Assembly (NCBI GenBank): GCA_002478575.1
Contig: DLOX01000260.1
Coordinates: 1 to 12,041 of the forward strand
DNA from: Sphingomonadales bacterium UBA7473
GTDB taxonomy: Bacteria; Pseudomonadota; Alphaproteobacteria; Sphingomonadales; Sphingomonadaceae
DNA: 12,041 bases
Direction of reading: 5' to 3'
A model generated the notes under the pieces. The model made no database searches. It was not told where the DNA came from and worked only from the letters and a program-made list of their open reading frames with translations. The position numbers and the translations under genes are program-made. Positions 1 to 6,368 of the stretch are shown piece after piece. Position 1 is the stretch's first letter. Each line of letters begins with the position of its first letter.

Positions 1-65
<65 letters not shown>

Positions 66-76
66 AAAAAGTCTCA

Positions 77-88
77 GCTTTGCAAAGC
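77..88. repeat. 12-bp perfect palindrome
   Basis: GCTTTGCAAAGC lies between the tRNA end and its terminator. As RNA it would form only a very short stem with a tight loop, so it may be part of the trailer processing region or chance. Confidence 0.3.
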
Positions 89-99
89 CTCAACAAAAA

Positions 100-129
100 G
101 CCTCGGTCGAAAGACTGGGGCCTTTGTTC
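100..129 (+). terminator. Rho-independent terminator of the tRNA-fMet transcript
   Basis: A nine-pair stem GCCTCGGTC (100-108) / GACTGGGGC (113-121) is closed by a GAAA tetraloop (109-112) and contains two G:T wobbles. An A-run precedes it (95-99) and a T-rich tail CTTTGTT follows. Position and form fit termination of the upstream tRNA. The wobbles and broken T-tail suggest a moderate rather than strong terminator. Confidence 0.8.
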
Positions 130-343
130 GTTCTGCTGCAAACTCTGCTCGGTTCGCTCTAACGAGCTTGGCGTCGCACCGCTTGGATAGGCTGGCACTC
201 CGACCGTTTACGCGCCTACTAAGCTGACACCACTCGATCCATCAGTTTGCGCGCAGTGCACCTCCTTGCCTTGCTCGAACTTCTTAGGAGCAGCCCGATC
301 AGGACAGCCGAGCGTCTCGCAGGCGTCCTCGAAGTACTGAAGG
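130..343. other. Convergent intergenic stretch, possible remnant ORF
   Basis: This gap separates the tRNA terminator from the stop codon of the minus-strand dioxygenase gene. No clear terminator for that gene is visible. On the minus strand, a reading frame that begins inside the dioxygenase gene continues to a TAA at 208. Its last 45 or so codons (about 208-343) are Cys- and charge-containing and look more protein-like than random, but I recognise no family. Confidence 0.3.
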
Positions 344-1783
344 CTAAGCGGGCACCCAATTGCCATGAAATCCGGGGGGAATGCGATGCGGGATCTGGAT
401 GACAGCGGCAGGTGGGCCCTCGAAATTCTGAGCATTGAGAATGACCAGATCGCTCGTTCCCTCGGCTGGCGTGATGACATAGCCCATCAGCCAGCCATGA
501 TCCTCCGCAGTCGCATTGGCAGCTGGAACGAAAACGAACTCGCTTGCCACGCGGCCCTTGCCAAAATCATGAATGTGGCGCGTGCCGGCTTCAAGATCAT
601 GTTTGAAGAGCTTGGTCTCTTCCGGGGTAGATTGATCGGCATCCTTTGGAAGGCCAAGCGTATAGGCATAACGATAGGGCAAGCTTGTGCGGCTTTCGTT
701 CATCCGGGGAAATTCTTGGGGATCAGCGTCTACGGTGGAGCGCGTCACGCGCTTCGCCACGGGGTCAATATGCCAACGCTCAAAGGGGATTATTGTTGAA
801 TCGACGCCTGCCGTTTTTTCCGCAAAGACCTTATCGTGCACGCACCCATCGAAAGTGACGCTGCCGTCTGGGTTGTCATAGGCATTGCAGGGGTGGAACA
901 CATAACAGGGATCGATATCGCACCAGATCGTATCCGTGCCCTTACCGTCCTTGGCGAGCAGCCCGACCCGAGGCTTATGTTTCGGATTCCACTTGTAGGG
1001 AAAGCCGTCGCCGCTGATATATTGCTTCAGTGAGAAGGTTACGGGCATGTCGAGAATGATCACATAATTTTGGGTGATCATACAGTCGTGGATGGATGGG
1101 CCATCTTGCACCGCGATCGGCTCTTCGCGCCGCACCTTGCCTTCAACATCCACAATCACATGCCGAATTTCTGTCATATTCTCGGCCGCATAGCAGATGG
1201 CGTGTAGCTCTCCTGTCTTTGGATCGAGATGAGGATGGGCGGAAAAGCTTCCCCCTTTTAGCGTCTCACCCCAGGGATCGTAAGCTATGGTGTTAAGCTC
1301 TTCATCAATCCGTACAGGGCAGCCGCCTGCCTCAACCAAGGCCCAAGTCGATCCTGCGTGACCCATGACATTGGTGTTCACAATATCGAACGGCGGTTCA
1401 TGGGGGCCGGGTGCCGTCGGCTCCCCCAGCGCATCAGTGACGGCGCAGGATCGGATCCATCGGTTGCGATACCACAGCGCTTTGCCTTGCTGGAGCCGAA
1501 TTCCATGGACCATCCCGTCGCCCATGAACCAGTGATAAAGGCCGGGATTGGGCGGTGTGATGGGATTGGGACCGATCCGAATGTAGCGACCGTCAAGCTC
1601 CGCTGGAATGGAGCCTGTGACCCGAAGGTCGGTTAGCGTTTCCTCCGATGGCAGTGGCTCATGAATGCCCATCAGATAGGGATTGGGCTTGTCAGACTTT
1701 CGACGATTGCGGTTGAACTCTGCAATCTTCGTCACACCCTTGTTCATCGTATCGCGGATCAGTGTTCCAACTGCACCAGCCAT
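344..1783 (-). CDS. Carotenoid oxygenase family (RPE65/CCD-type) dioxygenase
   Basis: This is a 479-residue non-haem Fe(II) dioxygenase of the carotenoid cleavage family, which splits a C=C bond in carotenoids, apocarotenoids or stilbenes with O2 to give two aldehydes or ketones. All four iron-ligand histidines can be placed: H183 (SAHPH), H232 (SIHDC), H297 (YVFHPCNAYD) and H473 (GFHGNW, seven residues from the C-terminus). Second-shell glutamates are likely E151 (LVEAG), E363 (MNESR) and E415 (ASEFVFVP). The family N-terminal GPNP is at 71-74. No signal peptide, so probably cytosolic. Length is normal for bacterial members. The ATG at 1781-1783 is preceded by a good GAGGGAG site. The gene lies 48 bp behind the TonB-dependent receptor on the same strand, so the two are probably cotranscribed. 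The substrate cannot be read from sequence. The Lys that lignostilbene dioxygenases use to bind a phenolic hydroxyl seems absent (GHAGST at 141-146), which by inference favours an apocarotenoid-like or other substrate. Confidence 0.93.
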   Translation of the reverse strand: MAGAVGTLIRDTMNKGVTKIAEFNRNRRKSDKPNPYLMGIHEPLPSEETLTDLRVTGSIPAELDGRYIRIGPNPITPPNPGLYHWFMGDGMVHGIRLQQGKALWYRNRWIRSCAVTDALGEPTAPGPHEPPFDIVNTNVMGHAGSTWALVEAGGCPVRIDEELNTIAYDPWGETLKGGSFSAHPHLDPKTGELHAICYAAENMTEIRHVIVDVEGKVRREEPIAVQDGPSIHDCMITQNYVIILDMPVTFSLKQYISGDGFPYKWNPKHKPRVGLLAKDGKGTDTIWCDIDPCYVFHPCNAYDNPDGSVTFDGCVHDKVFAEKTAGVDSTIIPFERWHIDPVAKRVTRSTVDADPQEFPRMNESRTSLPYRYAYTLGLPKDADQSTPEETKLFKHDLEAGTRHIHDFGKGRVASEFVFVPAANATAEDHGWLMGYVITPAEGTSDLVILNAQNFEGPPAAVIQIPHRIPPGFHGNWVPA

Positions 1784-1831
1784 TATTAGACTCCCTCGTC
1801 TTTATAATCCGTTCCCATCAGCGGCGGCTGA

Positions 1832-4186
1832 TCAGAACTTGATCGAGGCCTCCACGCCGAACTCTCGGGTTGGAACCGCAACCCCGAAATAGAAGATGCC
1901 CGCATCAAGCGACGCGCCCAAACGGCCCCCTCCTTTGTGGAATAGGTCACGCGCATATCCGCTTACCCTCAGATTCTTGATGTTTTCGCCTTCATGGATG
2001 AAGGCAAGGGACATATCGACTGTCCCTCGACCCGGGATCACGTCGCGTTTGGCGCCTGTCGTATCGGTAATCGCTGAGACGAACGAGGAGCCGGTATAGG
2101 CATAGTCGATGGTGAAGCTCAGGCTATTTCCGCCGCCGATTTCCCGAAGATAATCTGCGCCGGCGTTGAACGTATACTTAGGCGCGCGCCGAAAATTCCG
2201 AGTGGCTGACACGTCTATGAGTGGGTTACCTGGACGTGTCAGATCAGGCAGCAGGAAGCTGCGATATTTGGCATCAAGATAAGCGCCAGACGCACGCAGG
2301 GTCAGTTCAGGCGAAGGGCGGGCCTGCATTTCCAACTCAATGCCCCGAATACGAGCCGAAGCGGCATTTTGAACCACCGTTTCGGTTCCGGCACCACCAG
2401 CGGCTGCGCGCAGGATCTCTTCCTGCTTATTGTCATAGTCAGCTTGGAAAATGGTGGGGTTGAAACGGAACAAACCGCCCGCAAAGTCGGCCTTCAATCC
2501 GATTTCATAGCTATCGACCTTTTCTGGGTCATAGGGCCCAAGTGATGTTGGGGTCGTACCGCGACCATTGAAGCCACCAGACCGGAATCCGCGCGACCAG
2601 CTGGCGTAGAGCATCGTGTCGTCATTTGGCTTCCAATCGAGAATGAAGCGCCAAGTCGGATCGTCGAACTTCGCTTTGAGATTGGAGGTGAAGGCCGCAG
2701 TTGGCGGTAGCGAATAGTTGGTCGCAAACCGTTTGGTTTCGGTCGTGTAGCGGCCGCCGACTGTCAGCCGGACGTCATTGCCAAGCTTGACAATCGATTC
2801 CGCAAAGATGGCGAAGGATTTAAGTTTTTGTGAAGACACAATATTCTGAACTGGGCCACCCAAAAGATAGAAGGTGGCGAGTGGCAATCCGGGAACAGGC
2901 AGCGGCCGGATATTATATTTGGTGTCGAGATAGTAGATGCCCGCGACGATATCGACCCGATCTGAGATGTCGCCTTGGATGCGAAGCTCCTGACTGAATT
3001 GTTTGTAATCCTGATCGCGCGCAGCAACGACAAACGGAACCGATACACCAGGTCCAAGAGGAAGGAGCGGCGCGCCAGAATTTTCCTCAAGCAGTGAGTC
3101 ATTTGTATCTCGATAGCCGGTAACGGCCGTCACGTTGAATCGACCGATCTTCGACTTAAGCTCAAGCGAAGCTGACCAGCCATCAATGAAGCTCTGGAAC
3201 GGGATGGATGAATTGGCGAATTTGAATCGCTCGGGGCGTTGGCGCAACACACCCAATGTGTCGCAGCCCAGCTCACCCAAGCCAATGGACCGCGTCAAAT
3301 CGCAAATCGTTCCGCCCGCACCAAAGGGGAGGCCAGTACCCTTTGTAAGGTTGATGTTGGATGGATAGGTGCTGCGGTCCTTCATATACTCCAGCGTGCC
3401 AAGGATTGTTGTGTCTGCACCAGCCTCGGCAAGCATCGAAACGCCCACTGAATAATAGTCTCGACCTTCTTCCCGTTTGCCGGTTGCCCGATTGCGCGTG
3501 AAAGAATCTGACGTCCGCCGCAGGCCATAAATTTTGGTGGAGATAGCATCACCGATCTTTGGCAGGTTAACCACAGCATCAAAATCAAGCGTATTGAAGC
3601 TGCCATAGCGAGCGTGGAGCCGTGCTCCAAACTCGCCGGTGGGCTTGGTGCGGCGAACGCTGATAACGCCTCCCACCGTGTTTCGACCAAAAAGGGTGCC
3701 TTGCGGCCCGCGAAGGACTTCAACTGACTCGATATCATAAAAGTCAACGTTCGCGCCTGTGTTCGTCCCCAAGAACACGCCATCAATGGCAACCCCGATG
3801 GCTGGATCAAAGGTCTTTTCGAGATCGGCAAAGCTGATCCCGCGGATGGATGCCGAAAGGCTGTTCCCTGAAAAGGCAATGCGACCGAGCTGCACATTGG
3901 GCAAGAACTTCTGAACACCAGTCAAATCCGTGATCACTGAGTTTTCAATGGATTGCGCATCAACGGCGCTGATGGCGAGTGGCGTCTCTTGCAGATTTTC
4001 CTCGCGTAACCGTCCCGTGACGACAATTTCTCGAACTGCGCCCGTGTCGCTGGCACCAGACTCTGCCTTGTCTTCAGTTTGCGCGAACGCCGATGTCCCA
4101 GAAAAACTTAGAATGCCCGCGATAAGGCCCAACCCAACATGAGCCGGCAAGCGGCGGACAATCCCTTGAAAACGTGACCTCGTCAT
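1832..4186 (-). CDS. TonB-dependent outer-membrane receptor
   Basis: This is a ligand-gated 22-strand outer-membrane transporter, powered by TonB-ExbBD. The frame is open from 4273, but the start taken here is the ATG at 4184-4186. It has a strong GGGAGGA site six bases upstream and directly begins a signal peptide (basic MTRSRFQ, hydrophobic core, AFA-Q cleavage near residue 35), giving 784 residues. A TonB box-like EIVVTG is at 53-58. The plug domain (about 65-180) has the typical VLRGPQGTLFGRN run at 157-169. The rest is an aromatic-rich beta-barrel ending in Phe (ASIKF), as expected for BAM-inserted proteins. The general class (CirA/FepA-like plug, sphingomonad type) is clear; the ligand is not. 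No siderophore synthesis or cobalamin riboswitch is nearby. Because it is followed by a carotenoid/stilbene-type dioxygenase, an organic and probably hydrophobic ligand is the best inference. Confidence 0.93.
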   Translation of the reverse strand: MTRSRFQGIVRRLPAHVGLGLIAGILSFSGTSAFAQTEDKAESGASDTGAVREIVVTGRLREENLQETPLAISAVDAQSIENSVITDLTGVQKFLPNVQLGRIAFSGNSLSASIRGISFADLEKTFDPAIGVAIDGVFLGTNTGANVDFYDIESVEVLRGPQGTLFGRNTVGGVISVRRTKPTGEFGARLHARYGSFNTLDFDAVVNLPKIGDAISTKIYGLRRTSDSFTRNRATGKREEGRDYYSVGVSMLAEAGADTTILGTLEYMKDRSTYPSNINLTKGTGLPFGAGGTICDLTRSIGLGELGCDTLGVLRQRPERFKFANSSIPFQSFIDGWSASLELKSKIGRFNVTAVTGYRDTNDSLLEENSGAPLLPLGPGVSVPFVVAARDQDYKQFSQELRIQGDISDRVDIVAGIYYLDTKYNIRPLPVPGLPLATFYLLGGPVQNIVSSQKLKSFAIFAESIVKLGNDVRLTVGGRYTTETKRFATNYSLPPTAAFTSNLKAKFDDPTWRFILDWKPNDDTMLYASWSRGFRSGGFNGRGTTPTSLGPYDPEKVDSYEIGLKADFAGGLFRFNPTIFQADYDNKQEEILRAAAGGAGTETVVQNAASARIRGIELEMQARPSPELTLRASGAYLDAKYRSFLLPDLTRPGNPLIDVSATRNFRRAPKYTFNAGADYLREIGGGNSLSFTIDYAYTGSSFVSAITDTTGAKRDVIPGRGTVDMSLAFIHEGENIKNLRVSGYARDLFHKGGGRLGASLDAGIFYFGVAVPTREFGVEASIKF

Positions 4187-4330
4187 ATCATCCTCCCAAA
4201 TAATATTTTCGTTCTTCAACTGTGCAGATTTGTGGCGCCAAACGTTAGGCTTCTCCCTGAGATCGCGGGGCAAGTCGGAAAGACTCTCTCGAATATGTCA
4301 CGGAGCTTAAGGCGACATGCGGAAGGAGCT

Positions 4331-4358
4331 ACTATCCATTCTGATACATTTGTATCAA
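4331..4358 (-). promoter_or_regulatory. Candidate sigma-70 promoter of the receptor-dioxygenase operon
   Basis: Read on the minus strand, TTGATA (4358-4353, five of six to TTGACA) is followed after 16 bp by GATAGT (4336-4331, four of six to TATAAT). Transcription from here would give a leader of roughly 140 nt before the ATG at 4186. The -35 element is contained in the inverted repeat at 4342-4357, which also covers part of the spacer. This is expected for a repressor-controlled promoter. Prediction only. Confidence 0.4.
4342..4357. promoter_or_regulatory. Candidate TetR-family operator (perfect inverted repeat)
   Basis: TGATACA-TT-TGTATCA is a perfect 7+2+7 inverted repeat in the divergent gap between the receptor and the TetR-family gene. 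Its 16-bp size and dyad symmetry are typical for a dimeric TetR-family protein. It overlaps the proposed -35 of the receptor operon and is 324 bp from the regulator's own start. It should therefore mainly control the receptor side. Confidence 0.55.
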
Positions 4359-4680
4359 TTTAAAGGCGCGGGTAGGATCGAGGTGCTTCAGTGTGAAATT
4401 GACTGGATATCTATCGACGCTGCAATCGCGATTGGCCGCAGCGATCTCATAGACATTTGATTAGGATAGGAAAATTTCTCTAGAGAGAGTGCCACTTCGC
4501 CATATGGCTTTGGCGCAATAGCCGCTCGCTCAATATAAATTTGATGCTAGGCCGAGGGGTTAGGGGTGCATACAATCGTTTCAAACCATTGACGGATTGA
4601 GGTCCGCCTGCTTCCAGTTTGACAAGCCCATCCCAATCCAGCACGCACGCGAAGGATATAGCGTGCCAAAAGGGGTGACG

Positions 4681-5298
4681 ATGGAAGAACATGGGACAAA
4701 GTCTAAGCTTCTGAAGGCCGCCATCACCATTTTCGGTAACAAGGGCTATTCAGGCGGCTCTGTCCGACAAATTGCAGAGCTTGCAGATACCAATATTGGG
4801 GCGATCAAATATCATTATTCGTCAAAGGAAAAGCTTTGGCAGGCGGTTGTAACCCATCTTTTTGAGAAGCTCAGCAGCCATATCATGCAAGACGCCGACA
4901 AATGGCCAATCATGTCGCCGCGCGAGCGTGTGATGAATTCAACGCGAAACTATATCTACTTTTGCGCAAAATATCCTGAGCTCAATAGAATCATTCTTTC
5001 GGAAACCATTCAGAACGGAGAGCGCCTCCATTGGCTTGCCGAAAATCACGTCCGACTGTTCATTGAACGATCTATCGCATGGATGGCGTTGGCCCAGGAG
5101 GATGAGGTTTTTCCCAAGGATATTTCGGTGCTTAACTTGGTTTTTGTTTCCATGTCAGCAGCCCAAAATTTATTCCTCATGGCACCCTTTGTCGAACATG
5201 CCTTTGGCATTAATGTGTTCAAAGATGACCAGATCGAGAAACATGTTGATGCTGTGACCAGCCTCCTCTTGAGACAGGCCGAGAAGAAGGGCTGTTAA
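4681..5298 (+). CDS. TetR/AcrR-family transcriptional regulator
   Basis: This is a 205-residue DNA-binding regulator. TetR-family proteins usually act as repressors that release DNA when a small ligand fills the C-terminal pocket. The N-terminal domain is typical: TKSKLLKAAITIFGNKGY (6-23), then the helix-turn-helix RQIAELADTNIGAIKYHYSS (29-48) and KEKLW. The C-terminal half is helical, with a YFCAKYPELNRIILSE stretch as in many TetR members. The frame is open further upstream, but the ATG at 4681 is chosen because AAAAGGGG lies six bases before it and the family motif starts immediately; an in-frame GTG at 4675 is a weaker option. The gene is divergent from the receptor-dioxygenase pair, and a TetR-sized inverted repeat lies in the gap, so local control of that pair is the likely role. 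It could also cotranscribe the small ORF and truncated lipase that follow. Confidence 0.9.
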   Translation: MEEHGTKSKLLKAAITIFGNKGYSGGSVRQIAELADTNIGAIKYHYSSKEKLWQAVVTHLFEKLSSHIMQDADKWPIMSPRERVMNSTRNYIYFCAKYPELNRIILSETIQNGERLHWLAENHVRLFIERSIAWMALAQEDEVFPKDISVLNLVFVSMSAAQNLFLMAPFVEHAFGINVFKDDQIEKHVDAVTSLLLRQAEKKGC

Positions 5299-5344
5299 GC
5301 GGCCAGCTACCGACCCCCTGATTAAGAAGGAGAGGATCCATGAA

Positions 5345-5413
5345 ATGGAAATGGGCAACATCGCTCAGCTCTTATTGACCCAAGCTGCCAATGGCGGACC
5401 AATAGGCACATGA
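5345..5413 (+). CDS. Small 22-residue ORF overlapping the lipase start
   Basis: An ATG-initiated 22-codon frame (MEMGNIAQLLL at the start) ends in a TGA that overlaps the next gene's ATG as ATGA. A strong AAGGAGAGG site (5327-5335) lies 9 bp before this ATG. The same site could also serve an out-of-frame ATG at 5340 that stops after 12 codons. The stop-start overlap suggests translational coupling to the patatin-like gene. It may be a leader peptide or the tail of a lost upstream gene. No family recognised. Confidence 0.35.
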   Translation: MEMGNIAQLLLTQAANGGPIGT

Positions 5414-5715
5414 CCATTTCGCGCCACAGCCAGAATAGCGCCTTCGTTTTTCAAGGCGGGGGCGCACTTGGGGCGTATCTGGCGGGTGTCTATCAGGCCC
5501 TGACGGAGGCGGGCCATTTGCCAGACCAGATTGCAGGGATTTCCATCGGTGCGATCAATACGGCGATCATTGTCGGCAATCCGCCTGCTGCGCGGATCGA
5601 AGAACTGCGCGCCTTCTGGAACATGGTGTCATCGCGGGTCGCGGCATCGGCCCTTTTTCACAGCATGGCCTTCACTTTGCTAGCTCCGCAGGCGTTGGGC
5701 ATAGGCTGGGCCTGA
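5410..5715 (+). pseudogene. Truncated patatin-like phospholipase (N-terminal third)
   Basis: The 101 residues keep the start of a patatin fold: the oxyanion-hole loop GGGALGAY (16-23) and the nucleophile elbow GISIG (43-47) with the predicted catalytic Ser45. Full-length bacterial patatin-like lipases are about 300 residues or more and need a later Asp of the Ser-Asp dyad; this frame stops long before it. Patatin-like sequence is recognisable to about residue 75, after which it drifts, and I find no continuation in any frame downstream. The in-frame TGA (5713-5715) falls inside a sequence resembling the sphingomonad dispersed repeat. It is therefore most likely a broken gene, ended by deletion or insertion, and not expected to be active. 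In intact form it would hydrolyse ester bonds of phospholipids or storage polymers. It overlaps the preceding small ORF by ATGA. Confidence 0.7.
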
Positions 5716-5729
5716 GCTTGGACGAAGGG
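5711..5729. repeat. Degenerate copy of the CTGAGCTTGTCGAAGGG-type repeat
   Basis: CCTGAGCTTGGACGAAGGG matches the core of the uvrA repeat copy (CCTGAGCTTGTCGAAGGG at 9984-10001) except for one T replaced by GA. It contains the stop of the truncated lipase and may mark the break point. Short enough that chance is possible. Confidence 0.4.
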
Positions 5730-5873
5730 CCGGAATGACTTGGGGGGCTGCATGGGTGCAATACAGAAAAGATAAAGTCTCATGCGCTAGGTTTCGCCTG
5801 CCTCCGGCCCGGAGCCGACACTCCTGTTCACCAATCTGACTTTTGACAGTTTTGACACGGAATCGGCTTTTTC

Positions 5874-5889
5874 ATGAACATCTGTTCAT
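5874..5889. promoter_or_regulatory. Perfect inverted repeat, operator-like
   Basis: ATGAACA-TC-TGTTCAT is a perfect 7+2+7 repeat with no gene start close by. It contains GAAC-N4-GTTC, the form of the Gram-positive LexA box, but not the GTTC-N7-GTTC form used in alphaproteobacteria. A possible binding site of an unknown dimeric regulator; the target is unclear because the next gene starts about 480 bp on. Confidence 0.3.
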
Positions 5890-6262
5890 CTTCAAAGTCT
5901 GACGTCGTTCCGCTCAGTAGCCGTCACGACGGCAATTGGGTGAGAGGAGAGCCAGTCGAGTTTCATTGCTTAAATAGAACATAAGATGATCTAAAAGTCA
6001 ATGAAAATCCAATAGAGTGAGGGGGTTTAGTGCTTCAAGGTGGATGGGCAGTGTCTGCTCTCGACAAGTTTTCGGTCGTTCGAAGGGACAGGTCGCACCT
6101 TCAAAACCTGCCTCCCATTCAGGTCGCGAGGAACGACTGAGTTTGCGTGGGAAGGTGAATGGTGGCTTTCAGAGCCTCTAGTAACAAAGCTGACGGTCTG
6201 CAAACATCCAAATTCGAGGCAACCGGATCGTTTCTAGCGTCGGGCTCAAAACCTGACTAAGG

Positions 6263-6292
6263 TTTCTGAAATTTCCGAAAAATCGCTATATA
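6263..6292 (+). promoter_or_regulatory. Near-palindrome with adjacent TATATA -10 box
   Basis: TTTCTGAAATTTCCGAAA (6263-6280) pairs at eight of nine positions of its dyad. It is followed seven bases later by TATATA (6287-6292), a possible -10 box. A transcript from here would reach the ORF at 6369 after about 70 nt. The matching -35 (TTCTGA) is poor, which would fit an activator- or repressor-dependent promoter. Confidence 0.3.
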
Positions 6293-6368
6293 TGAAATCC
6301 GGCGGCTGTTAGGCGCGAGCAGATCCTCCAGCATTTGAGCACACAGATGTAACGAGGCACGCAGAGAG

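Larger units (their letters stand above)
4187..4680. other. Divergent intergenic region, receptor/TetR
   Basis: This 494-bp gap has no credible gene. It holds the receptor promoter and operator described separately. Two further short perfect palindromes lie nearer the regulator: TCTCTAGAGA (4477-4486) and GCCATATGGC (4499-4508). No well-spaced -35/-10 pair for the regulator could be chosen. TTGACA at 4619-4624 has no -10 at the right distance. Confidence 0.6.
5716..6368. other. 653-bp non-coding stretch with scattered short repeats
   Basis: No reading frame here looks like a protein. Visible structure: a tandem 9-mer TTTTGACAG/TTTTGACAC (5841-5858); the inverted repeat at 5874-5889; CCGTC-AC-GACGG (5921-5932); a direct repeat CAGGTCGC (6089-6096 and 6120-6127) flanking ACCTG-N9-CAGGT; and a near-palindrome with a TATATA box close to the next gene. 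It could be eroded coding sequence, the edge of an acquired segment, or carry a small RNA. Nothing decisive is seen. Confidence 0.5.

Noticed and set aside
365..799. 144-codon plus-strand frame opposite the dioxygenase
   Set aside because: Antisense to a gene with all catalytic residues intact; no protein-like features.
4187..4273. Upstream extension of the receptor by 29 codons
   Set aside because: The internal ATG at 4186 has a strong ribosome site and begins the signal peptide; an extension would bury it.
4187..4330. Receptor leader as a cobalamin or other riboswitch
   Set aside because: About 140 nt long, but no conserved riboswitch core or terminator hairpin could be recognised.
5880..5887. 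GAAC-N4-GTTC inside the orphan inverted repeat as a LexA box
   Set aside because: That spacing is the Gram-positive form; alphaproteobacterial LexA uses GTTC-N7-GTTC, and no gene start is near.
6040..6237. 65-codon plus-strand frame in the gene-poor stretch
   Set aside because: Composition rich in Arg, Ser and Trp without motifs, no convincing ribosome site; likely chance.
6243..6254. GGCTCAAAACCT resembling the tRNA T-arm GGCTCAAATCCT (41-52), as an attachment-site remnant
   Set aside because: Only 11 of 12 bases match, similarity does not extend to the CCA end, and no integrase is present.
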